DNA of 64,000 nt from Litsea cubeba (taxonomy: Eukaryota > Streptophyta > Magnoliopsida > Laurales > Lauraceae), in NCBI GenBank assembly GCA_012931725.1, contig CM022949.1, forward strand, positions 8,186,636 to 8,250,635. Direction: 5' to 3'. Position numbers and translations under genes: made by a program. Within the stretch, counting starts at the first letter, position 1; the number at the start of each line of letters is the position of its first letter. Of the stretch, positions 55,501 to 64,000 are shown piece after piece. The notes below the pieces were generated by a model. That model worked only from the letters and a program-made list of their open reading frames with translations. It did not search any database and was not told the DNA's origin.

Positions 55501-58500
55501 TGTTTCCCTCTTTTTTAGCAATTTTATTTTCAAAAGGTTATTTAGTGGTTAACTAAACCTCTTAAGAATTTTTGCGATTTTGGAGAGATTTTAGAAATAA
55601 ATAAGGAATAAGTATGTGACTAAAGCGTGTTTGACCATACGTAGAGTGGTTTTATCCTAAATTCCTTTTTTTTCTTTGGGTGACACCCTAACAAGGATGA
55701 AAATAGCGACAGCGGTGGGCGTAGCGGCCCGCCGCCAAAACGTTTCGAAGCGGGCACTACATGGAGGTGTAGCGGTGCGTTTTGATAAAAAAAAAAAGTT
55801 AAAAAAAATCTAGAAAAATTTCAAAAAATCCAGAATATTGGAAAATGATAGAAATTGTGGTTTTTTTTTTTTTTTTTTTTTTTTTGCAAAAGTAATTAAG
55901 ATAAGGGGGCGTAGCAGCCCCCTCATTGCATGAGGTCCTGTGTCGCTAACAATATATTACCACTTGATCTATTTCTCTACATATATTCATGTTGATTTAT
56001 GATTAGTTATAATATACTAAGTTAGAAATTGATAAAATGCTTATAATTAAATAGTGTCGTCAAAATTATATCACTATTATGCATTTCAAAATCCAGATAA
56101 GCAATTTAACACAACTGCGCATAACATATGACTATTGAAGTGAAATTTGGTTAGGGGTCTATTTCCGATTAGAGTAAAAAGCAGCTAGGGCGCTATTTTT
56201 TTTATTATAGTGGAATTTATTGTTTCTATCATAGTGAAATTTGGCTAGGCTCATTCTTATTAAATTGGCATTTGGCTGGGGCTCAATTTTTTCATTTAAG
56301 TAAAATCTGGAGGGCCCTATTTTTCTATTAGAGTAAGATCTGGTTAGGGCCCCTGCCTATTAGAGTCAATTTAGCTAGGGCTTAATTTCACTTAGGGCTA
56401 AATTTGGCTATGCTTATTTTCAATTAAAGTAAAATTTAGTTGATGTATAATAATATGTTAATCATTATTATTAAAAATGATCATCGATAGGTAGACCCCA
56501 TGCACAATTCCACCACGAATCCATAATAAGAAGCGTCAAAAAGGGTTTTGGGCATTAAAAGGGCCTTCGCTTCTTTTTATAATGGAAGTGTCGAGAAAGG
56601 TAAAAGGGCATATACAAAACCCTTTTGTTTTCTCTTCGCTTCTGAAGGATTGAGACACGCAGAGAGAGGGAGAAGAAAAAGAAGAGGAATGCGGTGGCGG
56701 CTGGTGAAGGTACTTAGTGTTGCTGTGCCGTTGGATTGTAACCGTAACAATTGTGCTGATGGCATGGTGCTGCTGCTCCAGGTATGTCGTCTTCTTTAAT
56801 TGCTCTCTTTTTTCTTTTTTTTAACTTTATGTTGTTGTTGGATGGTTCTTCTCTTCCTTCTTTTTTTTTTTTTTCTTTTCAATTTTTTCTTCCACCAATT
56901 GAATGAAATTGGTGGGGGGTTCCGTAGCAGCCGATACATGTATGTATCGGTGCATATTGGCCGCTACAGGTTTGTGGCTGCTGATACGGGCCGCAATAGT
57001 TGCGAGCACCAATAACATGCGTTTTTTTTTTTATCCATGCACCCTAACCATGTTAAGTTGATCTGCTAGATTTGTTTTATTTTAATAAGAATTAAAAAAG
57101 AGAAAAATAATTGAAAAATCTTGTTAGATGTCTCGTGCACCAAAAAGGCCCTCATAGTTTCTCTGTAACAAGAAAGGCCCTCTCACTCAATTTTAGCACT
57201 TCTGTTGAGCGATATCATCGCTCGTATTACTTCATCTTCATCTTTCTTCCACTTCTCCCTCCTCTTTCACCATCCCAACCCCATCCTCTCTCTCTCTCTC
57301 CCTCCCTCCCTCCCTTTTTCTCCAACGATCTTCCATCCTTCCATTAAAAAAACCCACACTAGGCCTCCACTTCCATCAAAATCAGCTCTCTTTTTACTCT
57401 AAAGACATCTTCTTTCTTCCATTATCAAAAAACCCACATCACATGCTTCCATTTCCATTAAAAATCATTTTTCATTCACCCTCTAAAACTCTTTTTCTTC
57501 CCATCTCAAAAACACATTAGATCTTCATCCCCACAAAAAAGAGATCCATCTAAAAAATCTCGAGGCACCCATTGCAAGAAAATTAGTTTCATGAAATGGG
57601 TTTCCCCAAAAAAAATTACCATGTTGGATTTCTCCAATGGATTCATTTCATTCTTCTTCATCTTCCTCCATTTGGGGTTTTTCGGATTTCACTACCTTCG
57701 TTGAGGAATTCATGTTTGTGGGGTTTTCCTAATCAACCAAAGGAAGCATAGAAATTCATAACATTGAATAATAGAGCTTTTCGGTAGTTTAGGGGAGGAA
57801 TGAAATAGGGGAGATGGAGAAGAGGAAGAAAGACGAGAAATACAAGCGGCAATATTGTCACTCAACTGACGAGTGAAGATATTGCCACTCAACAGAAATA
57901 CAGAAAACTGACGGGAGGGCCTCTACTGTTAGAGAGGAACTATGAGGGCCTTTTTGGTGCACCGGACATCTAAGGTGATTTTTCCAGTAATTTCCTAAAA
58001 AAAAATTGCCACACCTGTTTATTTTTTCCCAGTACCATTGAGATATATATATATATTCTCACATATCATTTATGATATATTAATATATGTTAATGCCGTT
58101 TTTATATGATTGTTATCTGTCATTGTATTTATGCTAGGGCTACACATGGGCGGTTCGGATCGGTTTAACACTAAAATCAATAACCAAACCGAACCTGTCG
58201 GTTTTTTAATTAACCGATCCGATCCGACCAATGAAGAGGGCTTTAACCAAACCGAAACGGTTCGGTCGGTTAAACCATTGTTTTTTATTTTATTTTTTAC
58301 TTTTCTATTTAAAAAATAAATAAAAAATAAAATACTAGTACAAATTAAACTTCATAAGACTTCCCTGAAAACGTAACTCAATAGAAACGATAATGAAGAC
58401 TGCTATTTTACCATAAAACAAAACTGACCTGTACTTCATAAGACTAGACAAAAAGAAAAGCATGAAAAAAAAATAATGCCCAATTACAAAATTTCCCAAC

Positions 58501-60149
58501 AAAACAATACTGGCATAGCCAAAAATTAGAGAAGGATAAAATCCAGGGCCAGATTACTATACCTTCATGGTAATTATAACCCTGAAGATCTCCCAACTTG
58601 TTTACTTAAAATTGTTGTTCTAGAATTTCAAATACTCAATAGCTACACTAAAATTATGTAATCTCATAACTTATAGACATCAATAATAAAAAAAATCATG
58701 AAAATTGCAGAAATTAAATCAAAAGGAAAAAAAGAAGAACCCAAATCTAATTGTAGTCTAAAATCAAAGGGCATTGACCCATTGAGATGCTGAATGTAGG
58801 GCTGTTTAGTGTCCCTTTTTTTGTGGGTGAATGTTATCTTAATTTTGGAAGTGAAGATACTTCCTTTTTACAAAATCATTGTGGCATGATTGATATTATC
58901 AAAATCACAATACAGATCACAAAAGGCAAGTCAATAACCATACATATACAAATTATCAAAGTAGTCAACAGCAATAGAAGATCAAAATACCCTTGTGCAT
59001 ATAAACACCAAACTCCACATGGGCTTCCATATTTAATCTATTCTCAGCAGTTTTCTCATCATCAGTCTTCTTCTTCGCTGTCTCTGCTTCTCTCTTCTTC
59101 TTTTTTGAAATGCAAATCAGCAGATGGGGTTGAGATGCCTCGGATGTAGAGTTTTAGTGGGGTCAGAATGGGTTTGGGAAGAGGGTTTTGGGTTCTGCAA
59201 TGGATTCGGTCAAATGGACATGAGTGGGGAGGGATTGATGGATGGATTATCAGGTTCGGTTATGATGTTGGGTTGGGTGATGGTTGGCAGTCGTCAGGCT
59301 TGGATTTGAGTGGATACAACGGAATGCTGTGTTTGGTTCTGCAAGGGTGGGGTTCCTACTGTTGGCTTTGGGTTGACGAGGCTATGAGATGAGGTTTGGG
59401 CCTCTGGTTTCTTGAAACAGAGAAATGCAGAAGAAGCATGCAGGATCAGGTCGAGATCGAATAGAGGGTTTCTGTTTCGTTGGTGCCGGAGAAGATTGAA
59501 TAGAGGGACTACAACAGTGGAGTTCTCCGGCGACGATCGATGGTCGTGAGAATTGAGAAGGAAGAACCCTATGAGGCGGTGTTGAGTTCATGTGAGAATG
59601 TTGTCGAATGTTACTGTGAAAGTAGTGAAAAACGAAACCTAAGGGTAAAATAGTAAAAAAATAATACTTAAAGTTACTGTATACGGCCGGTTCGGTTTAA
59701 GCGGTTAACCGTGGGCTAAAACCGATAACCAACCGATGTAAGCGGTTTTTATGATTTTCAAACCGTTAACCGAACTGTAAACCGATCCGAACCGCCCGGT
59801 TTGGTCGGTTCGGTCCGGTTTTGCGGTTATACCGGATTTTTTGTGCAGCCCTAATTTATGCTGCTACGGACGAAGATGTATGTGACATATTGCGCTGCGG
59901 CATCATTTCACGAAGATGCATGTTAAAGCAAGATTGAAAGTAATGACATAAGCATTTTTACTTATTTATTTATTTTAGGTTGTAGCCGCGGAGAAGGCGA
60001 GCGAGGGTGGCCTCCAAGAGAAACTAACCATGACTGTGGCAGTGCCGCTGCTGTGGGGTGTTCCGCCGGCATCTGAGACTCTCCATTTAGCCGTCCAAAC
60101 TGGTGGAGGCATTGTTGAGAAAGTGTACTGGCAGTGGGATTTCCTGTAA
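39313..60149 (+). CDS. Conserved, probably plastid-targeted protein of unknown function (five recognised exons)
   Basis: Proposed exons: 39313-39628, 42613-42755, 53628-53738, 53827-53928, 59979-60149; in-frame total about 280 residues. Exon 1 encodes a Ser/Phe/Pro-rich, Arg-containing N terminus like a chloroplast transit peptide. Later exons read HMLSAIHWVPEDRITLFTAD, GLIQIGGSLVPRQFPAD, then KKRGKASQRFQRFQERNYMD, CLGALFDIAATN, then GLDMGRRLCIYGFCRSIEML, then LTMTVAVPLLWGVPPASETL and a C terminus VYWQWDFL. Donor/acceptor phases agree across all four introns, which are strongly TE-expanded. I do not recognise the family. Exon 2 could begin at 42623, and a small exon may be missing. ATG 39313 is the first in frame. 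Confidence 0.75.
40481..40511. repeat. CT/AT microsatellite in intron 1
   Basis: (CT)n running into (AT)n. Confidence 0.85.
40620..41907 (+). mobile_element. 5'-truncated L1-type LINE in intron 1, carrying a nested LINE
   Basis: The coding part is the C-terminal RNase H domain of a plant L1 LINE: LKLNFDGSARGNPSGVGVSG, then ANVAELLTIRIAL and LVIQGDSFCAIQW, continuing after the nested insertion as VSFSHIDQSANTEADRLAKE. It ends in a poly(A) run at about 41897-41906. The left boundary is approximate. It lies in the same direction as the host gene. Confidence 0.85.
41153..41639 (+). mobile_element. Second 5'-truncated LINE nested in the first
   Basis: About 490 bp encoding the end of another L1 RNase H domain (KTELLALRTGIREASYC, VSFHHIKRSANQEADKLDKE) followed by a 3' UTR and a poly(A) tail ending near 41639. 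A 15-16 bp target duplication, agaagtcttcaagtc, lies at about 41138-41152 and 41641-41655. It splits the older LINE between RSLQ and VSFSHI. These are typical target-primed insertion marks. Confidence 0.9.
41908..42612. other. Remaining intron 1 sequence
   Basis: AT-rich, with a T run at about 42583-42593 just before exon 2. No gene or repeat recognised. Confidence 0.5.
43101..43464 (-). repeat. 3' LTR of the gag-only Gypsy element
   Basis: 364 bp, matching 52126-52472 in the same orientation. It includes a TATTTATATGG box on the minus strand. About 200 bp of internal 3' sequence (43465-43690) adjoins it, with a 61-codon open frame ending SSSFQAGGE and then the polypurine tract. Confidence 0.85.
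43715..44255. mobile_element. hAT-type MITE with GGACACG-rich ends
   Basis: The ends are CTAAGAAGCACGGACA and, reverse complemented, CTGGGAAGCACGGAACC. A perfect 8-bp target duplication, attgttga, lies at 43707-43714 and 44256-44263. The subterminal regions are packed with GGACACG / CGTGTCC motifs. The interior has a (TTC)n stretch and three AGGGCTGGACGGA-like repeats at about 43912-43990. Noncoding. Confidence 0.88.
44264..44640 (-). pseudogene. Gypsy gag fragment, downstream part
   Basis: After removing the Copia insertion, the gag reads leftward from 50690 to 50554 and then 44640 to about 44264. Its translation runs FSRLQEACGLEDDEEHDLIS, FVRGLRPDLVERM, IHEAYWKAIRVERML, like the retrotransposon gag family. 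A stop occurs at about 50635 (DLK-stop-ELS). No zinc knuckle was found, and the MITE interrupts the 3' part. Confidence 0.7.
44641..44925 (-). repeat. Copia 3' LTR
   Basis: 285 bp. On the minus strand TGTTAAGTTGGCC...GAGAATGACA. It differs from its partner by a 3-bp indel and a handful of substitutions. Confidence 0.95.
44933..46184 (-). pseudogene. Copia reverse transcriptase and RNase H
   Basis: Open from 46184 to 45078: MDVKNAFLHGDLKEDVYIRL, LYGLKQAPRGWFEKFQ, the catalytic LFVYIDDIVITG, LNYFLGLEVHQSTKG, YRRLVGSLIYLTITRLDISY, then RNase H SLIAYSDADWVGRPNTCRST, SNEAEYRAMSTACSEILWL and LYTDNTSAIRIAENP. After a stop at 45078 the end of RNase H continues as IRLPHVSTELQIADILTKVL to about 44933. 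The motifs look catalytically complete, but upstream parts are broken. Confidence 0.93.
46185..47629 (-). pseudogene. Copia integrase and start of RT, broken
   Basis: Reading leftward after the LINE: a degenerate zinc region (LWHNRLGH-like, here CGIIDLDT), TFIDDFSRFTWVYFLHSKS, a TPQQNG-like region near 47080, then RMPSTRLENQNPYL, LHVFGSVCFVHLSP and NVVFFFETQYF. The RT lead-in follows: ALEHNHTWDIVQ and RYKARLVSLGNRQEYGID. There are multiple stops and a frame change near 46400. Not functional. Confidence 0.88.
47630..48121 (-). mobile_element. 5'-truncated LINE inside the Copia element
   Basis: The minus-strand sequence encodes the LINE zinc-binding domain (CLKDEESVDHLLL, then KVMWRLSFLVVIW and KERN) and ends in poly(A), seen as T at 47630-47636. 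An 18-bp target duplication, aaaacaaaacacatcatt, lies at 47612-47629 and 48122-48139. It interrupts the GAG-pre-integrase region of the Copia. Confidence 0.9.
48140..49620 (-). pseudogene. Copia gag and protease, broken
   Basis: Reading leftward: DEKKISSWHTKDAKIKSWIL and MWGYLKKVHHQDNSARQFHL, then, after a stop at about 49265, LSIQDYYSGFRTLWLEYDSI (gag UBN2-type). A CCHC-like zinc region follows near 48900-48830. Next is a Pro/Gln/Thr-rich linker with an exact in-frame 27-residue duplication (81-bp units at 48595-48675 and 48676-48756), then the protease site TWFLDSGAS (about 48480-48459). Pre-integrase motifs (LLSVGQLVENNCNISFS) lie near 48300. Several stops. Confidence 0.88.
50266..50553 (-). 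repeat. Copia 5' LTR
   Basis: 288 bp, the partner of 44641-44925. The PBS TGGTATCAGAGACAAG abuts its inner end at 50265. Confidence 0.95.
50554..50690 (-). pseudogene. Gypsy gag fragment, upstream part
   Basis: Upstream piece of the gag split by the Copia insertion (see 44264-44640), reading AENEDYFRQFLDL, then a stop, then VLEYSYKFSRLQEACG. Confidence 0.65.
50695..51305 (+). repeat. Inverted copy of the Gypsy 3' end (internal end plus partial LTR)
   Basis: Plus-strand 50740-50973 matches minus-strand 43690-43465 (both encode KLYMKLY...AVD.PTNR), and 50974-51305 matches the LTR in the opposite orientation to its host element. The LTR end is missing: it diverges after CGCAAGCCCCACTAGGGG. It may be an independent truncated insertion or an internal inversion/duplication. 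Confidence 0.75.
51306..52110 (-). other. Leader region of the gag-only Gypsy element
   Basis: GC-richer sequence between the PBS and the inverted segment. Open frames exist on both strands (for example a Pro/Asn/Ser-rich frame leftward from 52087), but none shows a family motif. Repeated GGGATGAGGGAAGA(C/T)GCTGGGT units occur at about 51950-52005. Confidence 0.5.
52126..52472 (-). repeat. 5' LTR of the gag-only Gypsy element
   Basis: 347 bp, followed on the minus strand by the initiator-Met-type PBS at 52124-52111. Confidence 0.85.
52473..53627. other. Remaining intron 2 sequence
   Basis: No repeat or coding domain recognised. Ends with a usable acceptor (ACCATGCAG) at 53627. Confidence 0.5.
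53929..56130. other. First part of intron 4, unassigned
   Basis: Mostly AT-rich with no recognised element. A short GC-rich block at about 55697-55775 (TAGCGACAGCGG..., GTAGCGG) and a T run at about 55859-55885, ending near TGTCGCTA at 55940, may be a degraded terminal-repeat element. I could not confirm ends. Confidence 0.4.
56135..56450. repeat. Degenerate short tandem repeat
   Basis: Roughly ten diverged units of about 30-45 bp on the theme AGTGAAATTTGGCTAGGGC...ATTTTT. No coding. Ancient. Confidence 0.55.
57102..57995. mobile_element. MULE-type MITE with long terminal inverted repeats
   Basis: About 75 bp at each end are inverted copies: both contain GTGCACCAAAAAGGCCCTCA and then TAGTT(T/C)CTCT(G/C)TAACA. 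Outer ends are GAAAAATAATTGAAAAATC and, reverse complemented, GGAAATTACTGGAAAAATC, a style shared with MULE termini. Flanks taaaaaaga (57093-57101) and taaaaaaaa (57996-58004) agree at 8 of 9 positions but are low-complexity. The pyrimidine-rich interior (57230-57330) may be captured leader sequence. No transposase. Confidence 0.75.
58135..59853. mobile_element. hAT-type non-autonomous element (1719 bp)
   Basis: Starts TAGGGCTACACATGGGCGGT and ends TTTTGTGCAGCCCTA, with a perfect 8-bp target duplication, atttatgc, at 58127-58134 and 59854-59861. Subterminal regions are crowded with GGTTCGG / CCGAACC and AACCGA / TCGGTT motifs (58150-58285 and 59685-59830), probably transposase-binding repeats. 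The interior carries short open frames of no known family. Confidence 0.88.
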
Positions 60150-60419
60150 ATAAATGCCATCTGCCTGTTGTGCATCCTGTATATAATTTGTTGTGATTTT
60201 TTCTCTTTTTTTACTGGCCTATTGTTCTCTACTCTCTATTGATGATGATATGATGCCTTCTAGGCTTATTTATTTGTGTATTCATGTATATTGAACGGAA
60301 CTTTGGGCTTGTTTTACAGTGTAGGTATTTGATATTTTGTAAATGAGTACTGATTGATGAATTTAACACCACAAATCTGAATGCACAAAAGGTACTTGTT
60401 TCTGTAAGGCTATATATAT

Positions 60420-60438
60420 AATAAACAAATACAATAAA
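60420..60438 (+). terminator. Candidate poly(A) signals of the host gene
   Basis: AATAAA at 60420-60425 and 60433-60438, about 270-290 bp after the stop codon TAA (60147-60149). The preceding 3' flank is T-rich. Usage is not shown. Confidence 0.4.
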
Positions 60439-60983
60439 TAGTATTTATTTATGAATTATGTATGTCCGAAGTAGCCAGTGCAGCTTAAATGTGAGGGCCC
60501 CCATCCTATCTTTCATAGTAAGGTGAGAGATATTTCTCATATGAGCATCTCCATATATATATATATATATCATTTTAAATCAACATTTTAGTTTCATTTA
60601 GAGAGGATTCTTGTTTCTTCTCTCTTTTTTTTCTTTTGATTTTTTAAGATTGCCTACTGGCGTGCATCAATTCGAAGCATGTTTGGTATCTTTACATGTA
60701 AAATAAAGTGTAGCAAAGCATCAAATCAAGAAAAAATAAAATATAATGATATTATGATAGTATTTTATTTTTAGTTGTTTGATATGATATCAAATATAGT
60801 TTTTTTTATCTTTTAGTAGAAAAAAGATGTTGCTTTTTTACTTTTTTTGAAAAATATGGAGAAAGTTTTGAATTAAAGTGCTATTTATGTTGACCCCTTG
60901 TCTGAAAAATTAAAATTTTACTTGACTTCTACTAATCTAGTAACAGTTATGCTACATGGACTAACTCATTGAATTAGTCCATG

Positions 60984-61058
60984 GACTAACCCTATGATTT
61001 CTATGGGAATATCTTGTGATATGACATGATATCCCCATGAATATCATAGGGTTAGTCC
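60984..61058. repeat. Imperfect hairpin of about 30-bp arms
   Basis: GGACTAACCCTATGATTTCT (60984 onward) pairs with its near reverse complement ending ATCATAGGGTTAGTCC at 61058. Arms are about 31 bp with a few mismatches around a 13-base loop. Confidence 0.8.
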
Positions 61059-61059
61059 T

Positions 61060-63164
61060 TTAGACTTTTTGTATTAATATCTCCAAATTGCCCTAAAGAA
61101 AAACCCCAAATCAACAGCCCAACTCTTCTCTTCTCCGAGATCAGCGGCCTAAGCGAGGACTTGTCTGACTCTCTAAACAAAGATGCTCATTTGACGATGA
61201 ATGCCCGTGTAATGTATTATAATTCCATGGAAAAAGCAGGAGCTTTCTTGCACTAATTCAATGTAAGACCAAAAGGAAAAAAAAAAAAAGCCCATCGAAT
61301 CAATTATTTTCTACATGTTCCAACTTCATGCAAACAAACATTTGAATTAATTACTTCATCTACCTTCCAAACTTTCAGCCCTCAAGCTCTATTATTGCTA
61401 CATTGTCTCATTGCTTCTACTTAATAAATATTTTTCACCTTTGCCACGGAAAGACAGATCGACTAGAAAGACGAGATTTTAACTTCATATTGCTCATCGG
61501 ATTGCTGGTCCCCAAGCCCGAAACAAAATTACTGATACTCGATGCCTGATGATAGTGTAGGAAAAAAGAAAAATAAATAAATTTCCTCTTTGGGCCAAAC
61601 CTTGGTATACAAGCGTAAGGGCCTAGGTAGTGCAAGCCCTCCGCTGGCTTTGGCCCACCACAAGCCCATTCTGCATTCATTGAGGGTAGGGTAAACTGGC
61701 CCCCCAGGCCAGGGCAGGCCCAGCCCTTGGACAAGAGGCAAGTATGCAATCACTGGTGGATATTCAATCGCTTTATAAAAAAATGAAATCAGATTTGCTC
61801 AAAAAGGATAATTTAAAAACAAGTTAGAACCTCCAGAAAATGTGTTATAATATTTCAAGCCTCAAAAAAACCTGATCCACTATTTTGAGAAATAAATTCA
61901 GTAAAATATTGACGTAAAATTGCAAAAGTCTCCAGATCTTTTTAAGTGTTAAGCTTGCAATGGAGAAATATGTATAGAGGAACCCAGCCCACTAATCTTT
62001 CAGAAGCGGAGATTTCGCATCTTTGTGGGTCCCAATGATCTCACCAGACACGATGCCTGTTTATCATCCACTAGAGTTTAAGAAAATAAATACACATGCC
62101 ACTGCTAATCATCCACTGAAACAGTAGAATATCAAAGTGAATTAATCAGCAAAGTTTATCAGCACTACTGTTCAGATGGCTGAACGAAAAGATCTGGTCT
62201 CAGGTGGATGGATGGTAGGTGAGATCATTGCAACCCCCACCCCAAAATATACATCAGCTTCTGAAGTCGTTCATGCAACTCACCTCGTTTTCTCGATGAT
62301 CTGGAGAATACTACCGTTTTCAAATTTTAAACAGAACTAACATTAACTATATTCTACTTCTCAGATCCCATGTGCTTGGGCAACAGTAGATTCTGGATAT
62401 TATTATATGTCCGAGGAGATGTATTGCACAGTTAGCATCAAAAGCAGTAAATATTCAGCTTGCACACAAAAAAAAGTGATATATAGTACGGCTAAGGTTT
62501 GTAATTATAGCCTTAAGAGTCTGCCAAATGCATGCATAATAACGTCTAAGTCAAAGCAACTAAATTACCAAAAGGTCAGGTCAGCCTTTCACAATGTCAT
62601 TGACAAGCAAATCAGAATTAATCCACCATTTGAATCTGGCTGCTGGTTTCACCTGATGGTGCATCCCATTTCACCAATTCGCAGTAGAAGTTGGCAGTCG
62701 ATCAAAGTGGGAGAAATTCCTGAATTATGTCAATGTTTAGTGTCAGCATTTATGATAACAGTCACTAGAATTCAAAATAAAGAAAAGAAAAATCCATACT
62801 TAATTAGCTCTGCACGCCATTGGATAAGGCAAAGCATGTCATGATAAACAAGTGTACATGTTTTCCTTCCATCTTTCATAGAAATATTGGATCCTAAGAC
62901 ATTCACGAATTTGGGACTTGGCTATCACATATGGACTGTGTAATATTCTTTTTTTTGAATGGCATGGACCGTGTAATATTCACCATGGGATATTCACATC
63001 AGTATGTGCAACTGACTTTTCCAGGGAAAATGAATCCTGCCCACAGGCACAATTCAATCCAATGGTGATATTAGGACCTCTCACCTGTCATCCAATTGTT
63101 TGCCTCTCTAACAGGTGGGCCTCATTGTCCAAAAATTCAAAAAAATTGGACGGAAACACATACA
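61060..63164. other. 3' intergenic sequence without recognised genes
   Basis: Open frames on both strands are short and lack domains. No repeats with clear ends were found. Confidence 0.5.
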
Positions 63165-64000
63165 CAACTATATATATATATATATGAGAATTTTCTCCTA
63201 CAGTAGCCCCGCATGGCTACTATTCAGGATTTTCTGTCAGCATCTTTAATATAGACGGGGTCATGCTTTTTTGGACAGTGGGGATTGAATATCACCCACG
63301 GTCCTTGTGGACTACCATAGTTGAAAACTGCATTGTGCGCACCAGAGGGAGTACACACACACATAAATACAAGGGGAGGGGGCAGTGGTTTACTTGATCA
63401 TAGATGGGCAGGCAGCCTAGAAAATAGAGTGCTGTACGTAAGTATTCCGTGGTCATTCTCAATTGAATACTTTTATAGGACGATTTTCTCATGCCCATTG
63501 CATAGTGGGGGCATTTTCACATGGGACTGGTCATGGTCCAGATGTGCACTCCCACAGAGAAAATATTCATATATAAATATAGGGCCGCACTCTCCTACAG
63601 ATGGTTCCCATGGACCTTCATGCAGAAGGCCTTTTAGGGCCCACCTAGGGCACCATCAATCGTGGGGCAATGGGGGATTGGAAGATCTAGATGAGACCTA
63701 GCTATGTGTAAAATAGTAAGTCCATCATATCATACTAACCCCTTGATCCGTGGCCCACAAGTTTAACGGCTTTATATCAAAAAAAGAAATTTGAAACTCA
63801 AACCAACAGTCCAGCCCATTCGGATCAATGCAAATCCAACGGATCCAATGTAAATAGAGGGTGTAGATTTTGATGGTCCATTTAGATCAGTGCCCAGGTG
63901 GGCCCCACATGGCTGTCTACATGGATGTTCACATACATACATACATATATGCATGCATGCATGATGGGTTGTGCTCTCAACCATGAGACAGCTTTGTGGG
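63165..64000. other. Simple repeats and unassigned sequence at the window end
   Basis: A (TA)n run lies at about 63168-63185, and an (ACAT)n/(GCAT)n run at about 63931-63965. CTCCTACAG occurs at about 63198 and 63592. No gene recognised. Confidence 0.55.

Noticed and set aside
56548..56799. 83-codon basic frame in intron 4
   Set aside because: No family match, low-complexity composition, no supporting context.
61435..62844. Several 70-145 codon frames near the right end
   Set aside because: No domains, both strands equally open, no splice-consistent continuation.

Overview
This window is a repeat-dense stretch of a flowering-plant nuclear genome. The evidence is AT-rich DNA, plant-type Copia, Athila-like Gypsy, L1-like and RTE-like retroelements, a Mutator-like element (MULE) with plant transposase domains, hAT elements, and one host gene with GT-AG introns and a serine-rich, plastid-transit-like N terminus. 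I cannot name the species. No rRNA, tRNA or CRISPR locus was seen.

Layout. 1-904: reverse-oriented end of a hAT-like element, cut by the window edge. 905-4161: 3' part of a broken Copia element with its 3' LTR and a small inserted MITE. 5016-8379: broken LINE ORF1 material, interrupted at 6488-7919 by a complete second copy of the hAT-like element (perfect 8-bp target duplication). Both hAT copies carry what looks like the first exon of a DRG1-type GTPase gene. 8380-25994: a minus-strand Athila-like Gypsy element with both LTRs, PBS, gag, protease, RT, RNase H, integrase and an envelope-position ORF, all damaged. Its integrase is split by a 5.9-kb probable solo LTR (14279-20164) that contains a trimeric higher-order tandem array. 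26000-27003: LINE remnants and a perfect hairpin. 27365-29051 plus 38797-38871: a foldback element split by the MULE.

29052-38796 is the most interesting unit: a 9.7-kb MULE with matching terminal inverted repeats and a perfect 9-bp target duplication. It holds an apparently intact MuDR-type transposase (+ strand, one 95-bp intron) and, convergent to it, an eight-exon gene joining a plant mobile domain to a Ulp1-type cysteine protease. A 54-bp tandem array built on the palindrome GTGACGCTAGCGTCAC lies between the two genes' 3' ends, and the same palindrome family recurs near both termini.

39313-60149 is the only host gene recognised: a conserved-looking, probably plastid-targeted protein of about 280 residues, in at least five exons. 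Its introns have been expanded by transposons: a LINE inside a LINE in intron 1; a gag-only Gypsy containing a hAT MITE and a Copia (itself carrying a LINE) in intron 2; a MULE-type MITE and a hAT element in the last intron. 60150-64000 is 3' flank with simple repeats and one hairpin.

Exact target duplications give insertion order: LINE, then Athila and hAT, then solo LTR inside Athila; foldback, then MULE; Gypsy, then hAT MITE and Copia, then LINE inside Copia.
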